A DNA stretch of 64,000 bases from UBA1724 sp051884615 (GCA_051884615.1 JBJEVT010000030.1:1-64000); one strand, 5' to 3'; positions 25,800 to 34,388 are shown, counted from the stretch's first letter. Translations and numbers: made by a program. Notes: generated by a model from the sequence alone, not told the origin.

Positions 25800-26855
25800 T
25801 CAAAGGGATTTGGGCGGGGCGGCGGTGGTGTTTCTGGTCAGCAGTTTTCCCACCAGTTTCAAGTCTCTCTTCTTTCTGGCTTGGGGGATTTTCTCCTGGC
25901 AGAGTTGGAGGAGGGTCTGGATTTTCCGGGGCAGTTCCACGGAGATGGTGGTGATGGGGATCTGGGCGTTGCAGGCGCCGTACCATTCCCCGACGCCCAG
26001 GAGGGAGACATCCTGGGGGATGCGGAGTCCCATCCGGAGCAGTTCCGTCTCCGCGCCGTAGGCGAAGAAGTCGTTGGCGGCGAAGATGGCGGTGGGTTTC
26101 ACGGGGGCGGTGCGGAGGAGTTCCGCCGTGGCTTTGGCGCCGCAGGTGATGGACCAGCGGTCGCCCGCATTCACCCGGTGGGTGGTGGCGGTGCCCTGGG
26201 AGAGGCTTTGGATGCGTTCCTGGAAGGCGTCCATCCGCGACTCCAGCGCGGAGCGTCTTTCCTGGCAGGAGATGAGGCCGAAGGAGCGGTGTCCCAGTTT
26301 CCAGAGGTAGTCGGCGGCGTCGGTGCCGGCCTTCCGGTCGTCCACGTTGACGGAGGTGGCGTCGATGGAGGAGATGACGTCGTCCAGGAGAATGATGCGG
26401 CGCGCGGACTTCTGGAGTTCCTGGATGTAGCGTTCACCCATGGACTCGTCCTGGAAGTTCTGCCAGAGGATGATGGTGTCGGCGAGGCGGGAGGTGACGA
26501 TCTTGGGCATTTGGAGATGCTGGCAGTCGTCATCGCTGAGGGCTTCCAGCATCACCCGCTGGTCGTGGAGCAGGAAGGCGGCCTGGATCTGCATGATTTC
26601 CTGCACCAGGCCATACTGGTCGGCGATCTGCTGCAGGGAGTTCCGGGAGATCAGGATGCCCACGATGCCGGTGTTGCCCGTGCGCATGGCCTGCGCCAGA
26701 AGGTTGGGGGCGTAGCCGTGCTCCCGGGCGATGCGGATCACCCGCTGGCAAGTCTCCTCGCTGATGCGGAACTCCTCGCCCCTGCCGTTGAGAATCAGGG
26801 AAACCGTAGGCTGGCTCACCGAGGCGAGCGCACCGATTTCCTTCATGGTGATCAT
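25800..26855 (-). CDS. LacI-family transcriptional regulator
   Basis: 351 aa. The N-terminal HTH (about 4-24, MKEIGALASVSQPTVSLILNG) and hinge are followed by a periplasmic-binding-protein-like sugar domain, with SVNVDDRKAGTDAADYLWKLGH and PTAIFAANDFFAYGAETELLRMG typical of the family. The start is MITMKEI at 26855 (a second ATG at 26846 is possible); upstream sequence adds a nonsense extension. Family members repress sugar-utilisation genes until an inducer binds. It lies at the head of the locus with the propeller, pilin, glycosidase and SSS genes downstream in the same direction, so it probably controls them. Confidence 0.93.
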   Translation of the reverse strand: MITMKEIGALASVSQPTVSLILNGRGEEFRISEETCQRVIRIAREHGYAPNLLAQAMRTGNTGIVGILISRNSLQQIADQYGLVQEIMQIQAAFLLHDQRVMLEALSDDDCQHLQMPKIVTSRLADTIILWQNFQDESMGERYIQELQKSARRIILLDDVISSIDATSVNVDDRKAGTDAADYLWKLGHRSFGLISCQERRSALESRMDAFQERIQSLSQGTATTHRVNAGDRWSITCGAKATAELLRTAPVKPTAIFAANDFFAYGAETELLRMGLRIPQDVSLLGVGEWYGACNAQIPITTISVELPRKIQTLLQLCQEKIPQARKKRDLKLVGKLLTRNTTAAPPKSL

Positions 26856-27176
26856 GGACAAGAGAAAAGCAAGAAAAAAGGCGGTGACACAAGCTCCCCG
26901 CCACCCCCGGCGGCGAAAGGCTTTCCGGGAGACGGCAAAGGAGAGGAAGGCAGACCACAACCCCGTCGCCGAAACGCCGGACCAAGGAGAAATTCCTCGG
27001 CACGGCCCCGGGCGGGGAGGGGGAAGGCGCGGATGGGCGGGGCGGGGCTTTCCCAGGGGAAAACCCCTTCGCTAATCCGTATATGCGGATATTATAGCAA
27101 AATTTTTCCGAAAACCAAGACCTTCCGGGAAAAAATGTGGAATTTTTTTTAGCGGGAGGGGTGTCGGGGGGGGGGG
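26856..27176. other. Intergenic region upstream of lacI (321 bp)
   Basis: No gene is supported here. It contains the promoter-operator candidate at 27075-27118 and an AT-rich stretch at about 27090-27150 in an otherwise GC-rich sequence. The lacI leader would be about 230 nt. Confidence 0.7.
27075..27118 (-). promoter_or_regulatory. Candidate lacI promoter with overlapping operator
   Basis: On the minus strand TTGGTT (27113-27118), a 16-nt spacer and TATAAT (27091-27096) are followed directly by the 16-bp near-palindrome ATCCGTATATGCGGAT (27075-27090), which would cover the start of transcription. This arrangement is what an autoregulated LacI-type repressor would have. Confidence 0.6.
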
Positions 27177-27989
27177 TCAGGGATTGGGCTTCTGGGTGGT
27201 CCAGACCCTCTGGAGGAACCGGTGGGCGATATCCGGCCATTGGACCGTGTCGATGGTGTCGGCGGCAAGTCCGGCACCGTGGGGGCCAAAGGGGAAGAGG
27301 TGGAGTCCCACGGGGATTTCCCGTTGTTTCAGCTTGGCGGCCATGTCCAGGGAGCCCAGGCAGGGGACGATTTGGTCGGCGGCGGTGTGGAAGAGGAAGG
27401 TGGGCGGGGTTTGGTCGTCCAGGTGGAGGGAGAGGTCGTATTGCGGATAGAGGCGGGCATTGCCGGGTCCCAGGAGGTTTCTGCCGGAGGCGGAGTGTCC
27501 CGAGGCGTCCTCGAAGCGGACGACGGGGTAGCAGAGAATCATGGCGTTGACCCTGGGGGAGCAGGCGTCGGCATCGTCTCCGGCGGAGGCGTCCACCCGT
27601 TGGATGATGGAGGTGCCCAGGCATCCCGCCAGGTGTCCTCCGGCGGAGAAGCCCAGGGAGGCGATTTTCCCGGGGTCCAGGCGGAGTTCCCCGGCGCGGG
27701 CGCGGAGGAGTTTGACGGCGCGGGCGGCGTCCTGCTGGGGGGCGGGCCAGGCGCCGAACTCCCCGCACCGGTATTCCAGGACGAAGGCGTGGTATCCCAG
27801 GGAGAGGAATTTCCGGGCGATGTCGCTGCCCTCGTAGCCGTGGCACACGCAGCCGTAGCCGCCGCCGGGGATGACCAGGATGGCGGGGCGGGGGTCGTCG
27901 CCCTCGTGGAGGAAGGGGAGGAGTTGGGGGCGTCCCAGGGCTGCGGAGGTGCGGGAGGGATCGTCGGGCCAGAGGAGAATGGGGTCCAT
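27177..27989 (-). CDS. Alpha/beta-hydrolase, probable carbohydrate esterase
   Basis: 270 aa, no signal peptide. The oxyanion-hole motif PGGGYG (41-46), nucleophile elbow GFSAGG with Ser115, acid in HTAADQIVP and the C-terminal His in PHGAGL make a complete catalytic triad. The architecture matches the BD-FAE/acetyl-xylan-esterase-like group, which removes acyl groups from sugars. Many relatives occur in glycan-use loci. The start at 27989 is chosen because the domain begins there; a longer reading overlaps queH. It follows queH by 32 nt. Confidence 0.8.
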   Translation of the reverse strand: MDPILLWPDDPSRTSAALGRPQLLPFLHEGDDPRPAILVIPGGGYGCVCHGYEGSDIARKFLSLGYHAFVLEYRCGEFGAWPAPQQDAARAVKLLRARAGELRLDPGKIASLGFSAGGHLAGCLGTSIIQRVDASAGDDADACSPRVNAMILCYPVVRFEDASGHSASGRNLLGPGNARLYPQYDLSLHLDDQTPPTFLFHTAADQIVPCLGSLDMAAKLKQREIPVGLHLFPFGPHGAGLAADTIDTVQWPDIAHRFLQRVWTTQKPNP

Positions 27990-28021
27990 GGCGAGGGGGT
28001 GGCGGGTGGTGGCGGGACGGG

Positions 28022-28627
28022 TCAGCGGGGTTCCGGCTCCCGGCGGGAGAAGGGGCAGCCGCAGTAGTTCTGGCGGTAGAGTCCCAGCTGGCGGGAGAGG
28101 ATGGTGCTGCGGAGGAAACCGTCCTTCTTCTTGAAATCGTAGGGTTGGAAATGGGGGAATGTGGCGCCCAGGGAGAGGAGGAGGCGGGAGTTCTTGTGGG
28201 GGCTCACGGTGAGGGAGGTGGCGAAACGCCAGCCTTTCCGGGCGGCGGCGGCGGCGGTGCGGGAGAGGCTCCAGCGGAAGCATTGGCGGCAGCGCTCCCC
28301 GCCCTCCGGCTGGGCGGCGAACCCGGGGCACAGCCGCCCCACGAAGCGGCTCCACAAGTCGTGGCGGTAGGGATCCACCAGAATCTCCCTGACGCCGAAA
28401 TGGGCGGCGACCGTCTCCAGGGCATCCAGGCGTCGTTGGAACTCCTCCCGGCTGTCCAGGTTGGAATTGGAGAAGAAGAGGGCGCAGGGGCGTCCCTGGG
28501 CGGCAAGACGTTCCAGGCAGGCGGTGGCGCAGGGGCCGCAGCAGCAATGGAGCAGGAGGGGGGTGTCTGCCGCCTCTTCCCCGGGGGGCGTCTCAAGGAT
28601 AGACGGGGATGTTCTCGTAGACGGCAT
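28022..28627 (-). CDS. queH: Epoxyqueuosine reductase QueH
   Basis: 201 aa. LLLHCCCGPC (Cys28-30, Cys33) near the N-terminus and ERCRQCFRWSL further on are the cysteine motifs of QueH (DUF208), an iron-sulfur enzyme that reduces epoxyqueuosine to queuosine in tRNA. YDFKKKDGF and QNYCGCPFS near the end are also typical. The first codons overlap the 3' end of the ftsQ-like gene by 35 nt; no later ATG would keep the Cys motif. A queuosine precursor transporter is encoded at 37723-38406, which supports a salvage pathway. Confidence 0.92.
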   Translation of the reverse strand: MPSTRTSPSILETPPGEEAADTPLLLHCCCGPCATACLERLAAQGRPCALFFSNSNLDSREEFQRRLDALETVAAHFGVREILVDPYRHDLWSRFVGRLCPGFAAQPEGGERCRQCFRWSLSRTAAAAARKGWRFATSLTVSPHKNSRLLLSLGATFPHFQPYDFKKKDGFLRSTILSRQLGLYRQNYCGCPFSRREPEPR

Positions 28628-29438
28628 TGAGATAGCTGATGGTTTCGTGGGCGCTGGTGCGCAGGTCCACCACGATCTTCACCCGGTCCATCTCCTGGGG
28701 GACGTTGTCCAGGGGCATGACCAGGCGCGCGCCGGGCCGGAAGACGCCGGACGCCTCCAGGTTCAGGGTCATCCGGTTGTTGGGCACATCCAGGGAGACA
28801 TTCTGGATTTCATACATGGTGCCCTCGGGGCGCAGCTGGGATTCCTTCAGGAAGGTGAGGACGGCGAGCACGCCCTTGTCCTGGCAGCGTTTGCCGGGCT
28901 GGAACTCCTGGGGATTCTTGATGCCCCGGATGGTGGGCAGGTTCTTCACGGGCATGGTGGCGACCTTGCGGGGCAGCACCATGCCTTCCCGGTCCACCAG
29001 GAGGTCGGCTTTTCCGGTGGAGGGATGGAAGCGGAGGATGGCGACGGGGATGCGGGGGAAGGCGTCGATGCGCAGGGTGTCGGGGAAGATTCTCCGGAGA
29101 TGGACTTCGGAGACCTGGGGATTCTCCCGGAGGGTCTCCCGGAGCTGCCGCAGGGGCAGGGTGGGCAGATAGGAGCTCTCCAGCTTGATGCCGCAATATT
29201 CCACGGCACGGCGAATCTCCTCCTGCAATTCCTCGCTGGCGTTGTCCGGCATCTCCAGGCGGGTCAGCAGAAAGGCGGGATTCTCCCGGTAGCAGCTGCG
29301 GGCGCCGTAGCCGCAGAGGAAGGCGAAGGCCACCACGCCGAGGAGCAGGCTGCCCAGGTACAGGGAGATCCGGGTGAGGAGGGACCACCCCTGGTGCGGG
29401 GCGGCGGCGGAACGGGGAGACTTGGGGGAAGTGGCCAT
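28593..29438 (-). CDS. ftsQ: FtsQ/DivIB-like cell-division protein
   Basis: 281 aa. There is a single membrane helix at about 23-43 after a short cytoplasmic tail, then a POTRA-like domain (about 60-130). The characteristic run ENPQVSEVHLRRIFPDTLRIDAFPRIPVAIL resembles the 'V..A.V.R..P.tL.I.v.er.PvA' consensus of FtsQ. FtsQ links cytoplasmic and periplasmic divisome parts. It lies outside a mur/fts cluster, between rimO (24 nt) and queH (overlap), which is unusual. A general POTRA-domain protein is an alternative. Confidence 0.7.
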   Translation of the reverse strand: MATSPKSPRSAAAPHQGWSLLTRISLYLGSLLLGVVAFAFLCGYGARSCYRENPAFLLTRLEMPDNASEELQEEIRRAVEYCGIKLESSYLPTLPLRQLRETLRENPQVSEVHLRRIFPDTLRIDAFPRIPVAILRFHPSTGKADLLVDREGMVLPRKVATMPVKNLPTIRGIKNPQEFQPGKRCQDKGVLAVLTFLKESQLRPEGTMYEIQNVSLDVPNNRMTLNLEASGVFRPGARLVMPLDNVPQEMDRVKIVVDLRTSAHETISYLNAVYENIPVYP

Positions 29439-29462
29439 GGCTTGCTTGGCAGAAGGGGGGAA

Positions 29463-30869
29463 TCAGGGCGCCGGAACCGCGCCCAGGTCGTATTCGCTGG
29501 CACGGTGGATCTTCACGTTCAGGAAGGCGCCCTCCCGCAGGGCGACGCCCGCCGGCGCCTCCACCACCACGGTCTGGTCCACCTCCGGGGCGTCTCCCTG
29601 GGAACGGGCGAGCCACTTCCGGCGCCCCAGGGATTCCTCCAGGAGGACGGGCATGGTGGTGCCCAGCAGGGCGCGGTTCCGGGCGGCGGAGATGCTTTTC
29701 TGGAGGGCGAGCAGCTTGTCCCGCCGCGCCTCGGCGGTTTTCCGGGGCACCTTTCCCTCCTGGATGTCGTAGGCGGGGGTGCCGGGTTCGGGGGAGAAGG
29801 CGAAGGCGCCCAGGCGGTCGAATTGGAAGTCCCGCACGAAGTCCAGGAGTTCCTGGAAGGCGTCGGGGGTTTCGCCGGGATATCCGGTCATGACGGTGGT
29901 GCGGATGGTCATCCGGGGATATTTGGCGCGGATTCCCTCCAGGAGCTTCCGGGTCTTCTCTCCGTCCAGCCCCCGGCGCATGGATTTCAGGATGGGGGTG
30001 TGGATGTGCTGGAGAGGCACGTCCAGATAGGGGACCACATGCCGGGAATTTCCCAGGATTTCCAGAAATTCCTCCGTGAGGTGGAGGGGATGGGTGTAGA
30101 GGACCCGCACCCAGAAGTCCCCGGGCAGGGCGTCGATCTGCCGGAGGAGGGAGGCCAGGGTGGCCCGCGGGGCGAGGTCCAGCCCGTATGCCGTGGAGTC
30201 CTGGGCGATGAGGTTCAGCTCCCGGACGCCGGCGGCGAGGAACTGCCGGCATTCCGCCAGCACGGATTCGGGGGAACGGCTGCGGAGATTGCCCCGGATG
30301 CCGGGAATGGCGCAGAAGGCGCAGCGGTGATTGCAGCCCTCCGCAATCTTCACATAGGCATAGGTGTCCGGGGTGGACTGGATGCGGGGGGTGTTTTCAT
30401 CGTAGAGCCACTGGGGCGTGGCGGTGGTGACGGCCATACGGGGCGCCGTCTGGGCGTCCGTCTCCCGGGCCGCCACCAGCTCCGCCAGGAGCTCGTGGAC
30501 GCGGGGAGCGGAGTCCACCCCCATCCAGCAGTCCACGGCGGGATATTTCACGGCGTATTCCGGGGCGCTGCGCTGGGCAAGGCAGCCGCCCACCACCACC
30601 AGCCGGAGAAGCCCCTTCCGCATCCCCTTCTTCTTCCAGGAGAGCGCCTCCTTGATGGCATGCTCCGCCTCGTCCCGGGCGGACTGGATGAAGCCGCAGG
30701 TGTTGATGAGGAACACATGGGCCTCCTCCGGGTCGTCCGTGAGGTAGATGCCGTGGGCGGCCATGGTGCCGCACATCACTTCGGCGTCCACCAGGTTTTT
30801 GGCGCAGCCCAGGGCGACCACATGGACCACCAGGGGTTCCTGGGACAGGGAGTCAGGGGAATCGGTCAT
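29463..30869 (-). CDS. rimO: Ribosomal protein S12 methylthiotransferase RimO
   Basis: 468 aa radical-SAM enzyme that adds a methylthio group to Asp89 of ribosomal protein S12. The N-terminal UPF0004 domain holds the second cluster Cys22, Cys58 and Cys96 (ALGCAKNLVD, NTCGFI, GGCLAQR). The radical-SAM core has CNHRCAFC (Cys179, 183, 186) followed by RGNLRSR. A C-terminal TRAM domain follows. The opening and DYLDVPLQHI-type motifs favour RimO over MiaB. Gap to the upstream membrane gene is 36 nt. Confidence 0.95.
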   Translation of the reverse strand: MTDSPDSLSQEPLVVHVVALGCAKNLVDAEVMCGTMAAHGIYLTDDPEEAHVFLINTCGFIQSARDEAEHAIKEALSWKKKGMRKGLLRLVVVGGCLAQRSAPEYAVKYPAVDCWMGVDSAPRVHELLAELVAARETDAQTAPRMAVTTATPQWLYDENTPRIQSTPDTYAYVKIAEGCNHRCAFCAIPGIRGNLRSRSPESVLAECRQFLAAGVRELNLIAQDSTAYGLDLAPRATLASLLRQIDALPGDFWVRVLYTHPLHLTEEFLEILGNSRHVVPYLDVPLQHIHTPILKSMRRGLDGEKTRKLLEGIRAKYPRMTIRTTVMTGYPGETPDAFQELLDFVRDFQFDRLGAFAFSPEPGTPAYDIQEGKVPRKTAEARRDKLLALQKSISAARNRALLGTTMPVLLEESLGRRKWLARSQGDAPEVDQTVVVEAPAGVALREGAFLNVKIHRASEYDLGAVPAP

Positions 30870-30905
30870 GGAACAAGATCAATCGGCGGGAGGGGAGACA
30901 GGGGG

Positions 30906-31616
30906 CTACAGGGCGTTGGCCAGAACGGCGAGCAAAAGCATGAACCCGGTGCCCAGGAAGGCGTTGACGGAATAGCACTCCGGCTTGGTGTGCAGCTTCT
31001 GGAGGCGGGGCGACAGCAGGGCGAGGACCAGCAGGAGAAGGACGCCCCGGATGAAGGCGCACCGGAAGGCGGCGCCGTCCCCCAGGAAGGGAAAGAGGGT
31101 GAAGAGGACGATGGCGCCCGCCCCCAGGAGCCAGGAGGATTTCTCCCGGAAGTCCTCCTCCTTCCGGGGGCTGGAGAGCTCCGCGGCGATGGTGGCGCCC
31201 AGGGCGAAGATGGCGGGCAGCCAATGGGCGGCGTGGCAGGTGAGGAGCAGGAAGAGGAGGCAGGGAATCACCAGCTGGGCCAGGAGGTCGGCGCTGGGAT
31301 TCTCCTTGTCCTCCCGCTGGAAGGCCTGCCGGAGGAGGGGGGCGAGACGGATGTCCGGGCTCCGGGAAAGGAAGAGGTGGAGGAGAAGGACGGCAAGGGC
31401 GCCCAGGAGATTCCCCGTCATGGCGGGCTTCAGCAGCCATTGGCAGAGCAGGGCGACGACCATGTAGGCGACGCCCATGGCGGTGCGGGCGGCGGTCATC
31501 CAGAAGAGGGGGAGCGGGCTCTGGTCGTCCTCCTGTCCCTGGAGGAGGAGGGGGGCGGGGAGTCTGGTGCAGCGGGAGAGGGCTTTCAGGAAGGGAGTGA
31601 GGAATCGGTTCTTCAT
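30906..31616 (-). CDS. Membrane protein, possibly a degenerate CobS-like protein
   Basis: 236 aa with about 6 membrane helices. The opening FLTPFLKALSRCTRLPAP resembles the start of CobS (cobalamin synthase, 'FLTRLPVP'), and the end SVNAFLGTGFMLLLAVL could match its 'TGDvlGA' region. The acidic DGLADxxDG motif required by CobS is absent, so it is unlikely to make cobalamin. It lies in the middle of a long operon (46 nt after the SirB1-like gene, 36 nt before rimO). I cannot name a function. Confidence 0.55.
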   Translation of the reverse strand: MKNRFLTPFLKALSRCTRLPAPLLLQGQEDDQSPLPLFWMTAARTAMGVAYMVVALLCQWLLKPAMTGNLLGALAVLLLHLFLSRSPDIRLAPLLRQAFQREDKENPSADLLAQLVIPCLLFLLLTCHAAHWLPAIFALGATIAAELSSPRKEEDFREKSSWLLGAGAIVLFTLFPFLGDGAAFRCAFIRGVLLLLVLALLSPRLQKLHTKPECYSVNAFLGTGFMLLLAVLANAL

Positions 31617-31662
31617 GAGAGTCTCCTGTGGGCGGTTGCGGGGCGGCGGGGGTTTCCGGGAG

Positions 31663-32493
31663 TCAGAGGAGAGGTTTTTTCTCGCCGGGGCCGTAGGGGT
31701 AGGGGAGGGGATTTTCCGGGAGTCCGTCCAGCCGCTGGAGGATTTCCAGGAAGAGGTGGGTGTCGTAGACCTCCCAGGAGGCGATGGCGCCGGTGAGCAG
31801 CTGGCTGAGGTAGAGCTGGAGGATTTGCTGGTCGTGGAGGGGGCAGATTTCGTCCTGCTCCTGGAGGCGCTGGCACTGCCAGCCGTGTTCGGGGAGGCAG
31901 ACCCACTCCTTGGAGAGGAATCCGATGAAGCCGTTGCAGAAGACCACCTGGGCGTCCAGCCCCCGGAGGGCGGCGAGGTGGCAGCTCAGGATGGAGAGCA
32001 CCAGGGGGGCGGCGCCGCCATCCCCGCCCAGCACGTCGCCCAGTAGGTAGTCCTCGATGGCGATCCAGGGCATGGGCGGCACGAAGAACCCCTCGTCCTC
32101 CATGATGGAGCACAGCTTCTGGGGAGTGAGGGGACCCCGGCACTTCTTCCGGAAGTTCTTCTCCGTGTTCCGGAGGAGATCCCGGAGGTAGGTGGAGGAG
32201 CTGCTGGTGTCGTAGAGGAGGTCGATTTGCGCCAGCGCCTCCAGGGCGGAGACCCGGGCCTGCTCGTAGTCCTTCACCAGCTTGTCCAGGATGGCGTTGT
32301 GCTGGAGGAGGGTGCCCAGCTGATGGGCGCGGCGGCGCACGTTCTTGTCCGGCTCGTCCTGGAGGAGCGCCAGGGTCTCCTCCGCTTTTCCTCCCTTGAG
32401 GATGGAATCCATGGCGAGAGAGGCCAGGGATTCGTCGTTGTCGGCCAGGAGTTCCCGGGCGGCCTGGAGATTGGAGGAGGGGGTGGAAGGCAT
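31663..32493 (-). CDS. SirB1/transglutaminase-like hypothetical protein
   Basis: 276 aa, no signal peptide. Residues 60-200 carry a pattern like the SirB1 N-terminal family: LEALAQIDLLYDTSSSSTYLRDLLRNTEKNF, EDYLLGDVLG and APLVLSILSCHLAALRGLDAQVV. The His expected in the 'PGHF' motif is not evident (CNGFIGF instead), so it may be inactive. Start at 32493 (MPSTPSSNL). Spacing is 31 nt from the lytic transglycosylase. Conserved function is not known. Confidence 0.55.
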   Translation of the reverse strand: MPSTPSSNLQAARELLADNDESLASLAMDSILKGGKAEETLALLQDEPDKNVRRRAHQLGTLLQHNAILDKLVKDYEQARVSALEALAQIDLLYDTSSSSTYLRDLLRNTEKNFRKKCRGPLTPQKLCSIMEDEGFFVPPMPWIAIEDYLLGDVLGGDGGAAPLVLSILSCHLAALRGLDAQVVFCNGFIGFLSKEWVCLPEHGWQCQRLQEQDEICPLHDQQILQLYLSQLLTGAIASWEVYDTHLFLEILQRLDGLPENPLPYPYGPGEKKPLL

Positions 32494-32524
32494 GGTGGGT
32501 TGGCGGGGAATCCGGCGCGCCGGG

Positions 32525-33127
32525 TCATTCCGCGGTTTCGTAGAAGGCTTTTTTCTGGAGAATGCTCTGGATGTAGTCCCGGGTTTCCGGGAAGGTGATC
32601 TCCTCCAGATGGAGAGGGGTGCCGGGGTCCGCGGGGCGCCAGTTCCGGAGCACCTGGGTGCGGCCGGCATTGTATTCGGCCAGGGCGAGGCTCTCCTGGG
32701 AGAGGTAGCCCTCCCAGTGCCGGAGCGCCCGGGCCAGATACCAGCAGCCGATGTCCAGGTTCCGGGCGGGCTCCAGAAGCTCCCGCCGCCGTGGACGGGA
32801 GGTCTTGTGGACCCGCGCCCAGTCCTGGGCGGCGCCGGCGGTCACCTGCATGAGGCCCAGCTCCCCCTTGGCGCCGACGGCGTCCGGCCGGAAACGGCTC
32901 TCCTTCCAGACCAGGGCGCGCACCAGGGCGGGGGAGAGGCCATGGCGCCGGGCGCTCTCCTCCAGAAGGGGCAGCAGCTCCTCCTCCGACAGGGCGGGGG
33001 AGGCGGCGGGCCGGGGCGGCGAGGGCGGCGTGAGGACGCAGGGAATGCCGCCCAGAAGCAGGAGGCACAGGAGAAGGGGAAGAAGAAGGTGGGGCGGCGG
33101 GACGGCGGGCTGGCGCGGATGCTGCAT
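32525..33127 (-). CDS. Lytic transglycosylase, SLT-domain
   Basis: 200 aa. A hydrophobic leader (about 12-30) is a signal or anchor. The goose-type/SLT lysozyme fold follows, with WKESRFRPDAVG (catalytic Glu76), GLMQVTAGAAQDWA and ALAEYNAGRTQVLR. Such enzymes cleave peptidoglycan with formation of 1,6-anhydromuramic acid in the periplasm. It is preceded by dut (18 nt). Confidence 0.88.
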   Translation of the reverse strand: MQHPRQPAVPPPHLLLPLLLCLLLLGGIPCVLTPPSPPRPAASPALSEEELLPLLEESARRHGLSPALVRALVWKESRFRPDAVGAKGELGLMQVTAGAAQDWARVHKTSRPRRRELLEPARNLDIGCWYLARALRHWEGYLSQESLALAEYNAGRTQVLRNWRPADPGTPLHLEEITFPETRDYIQSILQKKAFYETAE

Positions 33128-33145
33128 GGGGCGGCGGGGCGGGAG

Positions 33146-33586
33146 CTAGCGGCGCCCGGTGGAACCGAACCCTCCCTCTCCCCGTTCGCTGGCATCCAGG
33201 GCGTCCGTCAGGACGACCTGCACCTGGGGAAGCCGGAGGAAGACCATCTGGGCGATGCGGTCCCCCCGGTGGATGGGGAAGGGCCGGGCGCCGTGGTTGA
33301 TGAGAATCACCTGGACCTCGCCCCGGTAGCCGGAATCGATGGTGCCGGGGGTGTTGAGGACCGTGACGCCCTGCTTCAGGGCAAGTCCGCTGCGGGGACG
33401 CACGTCGGCGACGAAGTCCGGGGGCAGCTGCATCTTCACGCCGGTGGGAATGGCTTTCCATTCTCCGGGCGCCAGGGAGTCGTCCACCCGGGAGCGCAGG
33501 TCGAAGGCGGCGTCGGATTCGTGCTGGCGCGCGGGGGTCAGCTCCCGGTCCTCGGGGGCGATTTGGAAAAAGACGGTGTCAGCCAT
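33146..33586 (-). CDS. dut: Deoxyuridine triphosphate nucleotidohydrolase
   Basis: 146 aa, the normal size of trimeric dUTPase. It removes dUTP and supplies dUMP for dTMP synthesis. Motifs are seen in order: AAFDLRS (motif 1), RPRSGLAL (motif 2, about 63-70), NTPGTIDSGYRGEV with Asp84 and Tyr87 (motif 3), GDRIAQMV (motif 4) and the C-terminal GEGGFGSTG (motif 5). The start codon overlaps the 3' end of the 232-aa hypothetical by 8 nt. Confidence 0.97.
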   Translation of the reverse strand: MADTVFFQIAPEDRELTPARQHESDAAFDLRSRVDDSLAPGEWKAIPTGVKMQLPPDFVADVRPRSGLALKQGVTVLNTPGTIDSGYRGEVQVILINHGARPFPIHRGDRIAQMVFLRLPQVQVVLTDALDASERGEGGFGSTGRR

Positions 33587-34277
33587 GGGTCTTCATTCTC
33601 ATGTAGAGGGAATAGAACTGGTCCTCGAAGCGGGAGAACAGCCCGTATCGGCGCAGCTTTTCTCCCAGGCGCTGGGCGTCCTCCAGGGTGCGGCACTCCT
33701 GGAAATCCTCCTGGATCTCCTGGAGGACGCCCTGGGGGGTGCCTTCGTCCAGGCGGAAGAGTCCCTTTCGGGCGATGTCCCGGGCGTGGAAGGGGAGGGA
33801 CTTTTGCACCATCTGGGCCAGGAAGTGCATCAGGGAGACTTCCCAGGCGTCGTCGGGCCCCACCAGGACGCCCCGGAGCTTCTCCAGGTCGTCCTGGGCG
33901 TCGGCGGCGGCCTGTTCCGCCACCTCCAGGGCGTTTCCGCTGACCCGTTCCTCCTGGTGTGCCTCCTTGCCGAAGCGCAGGCCGTATTCCAGGAAACGGG
34001 CGTTCTCCTCCCGGGAGACAACCTCCTCCAGATACCGCCGCGCGTCCTCCCCGAAATTTTCCGTCAGCTTCTGGGTGAAGTAGGCGGGAGTGATGATCCG
34101 GGGGCGCTGGGCGGTGACCAGGCCCGTGCGAAGCACCAGGGAGCCGGGGCGGTCCATCTCCTCGGAGACCACCAGGTACTCCACCCGGGATTCGCCGAAG
34201 GTCTCCAGAATCTTGGGCGGCATGTAGACGATCCGCGTGGAACGCGCCGCATACCAGATGTCTTCGTAGGTGCTCAT
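33579..34277 (-). CDS. Hypothetical protein, 232 aa
   Basis: I do not recognise it. Residues 1-90 are mixed alpha/beta (STRIVYMPPKILETFGES, YLVVSEEMDRPGSLVLRTG); 90-232 are strongly helical and charged. No signal peptide or membrane segment, so cytoplasmic. Start at 34277 (MSTYEDIWYA); the reading upstream is Pro/Ala-rich and not supported. It is the first gene of an apparent operon that continues with dut (8-nt overlap). A -10-like element lies about 112 nt upstream. Confidence 0.75.
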   Translation of the reverse strand: MSTYEDIWYAARSTRIVYMPPKILETFGESRVEYLVVSEEMDRPGSLVLRTGLVTAQRPRIITPAYFTQKLTENFGEDARRYLEEVVSREENARFLEYGLRFGKEAHQEERVSGNALEVAEQAAADAQDDLEKLRGVLVGPDDAWEVSLMHFLAQMVQKSLPFHARDIARKGLFRLDEGTPQGVLQEIQEDFQECRTLEDAQRLGEKLRRYGLFSRFEDQFYSLYMRMKTHG

Positions 34278-34388
34278 GGGAGAAGGGGGAGACGGCGCAA
34301 TCGCGGGGAAAGAAGGAAGAAAGCCGGGGAAAGGCGGGAAGGGGGGCGCGGGAAGCCCACCCCTCATGCCTGTTCTCGTAAACGGGAA

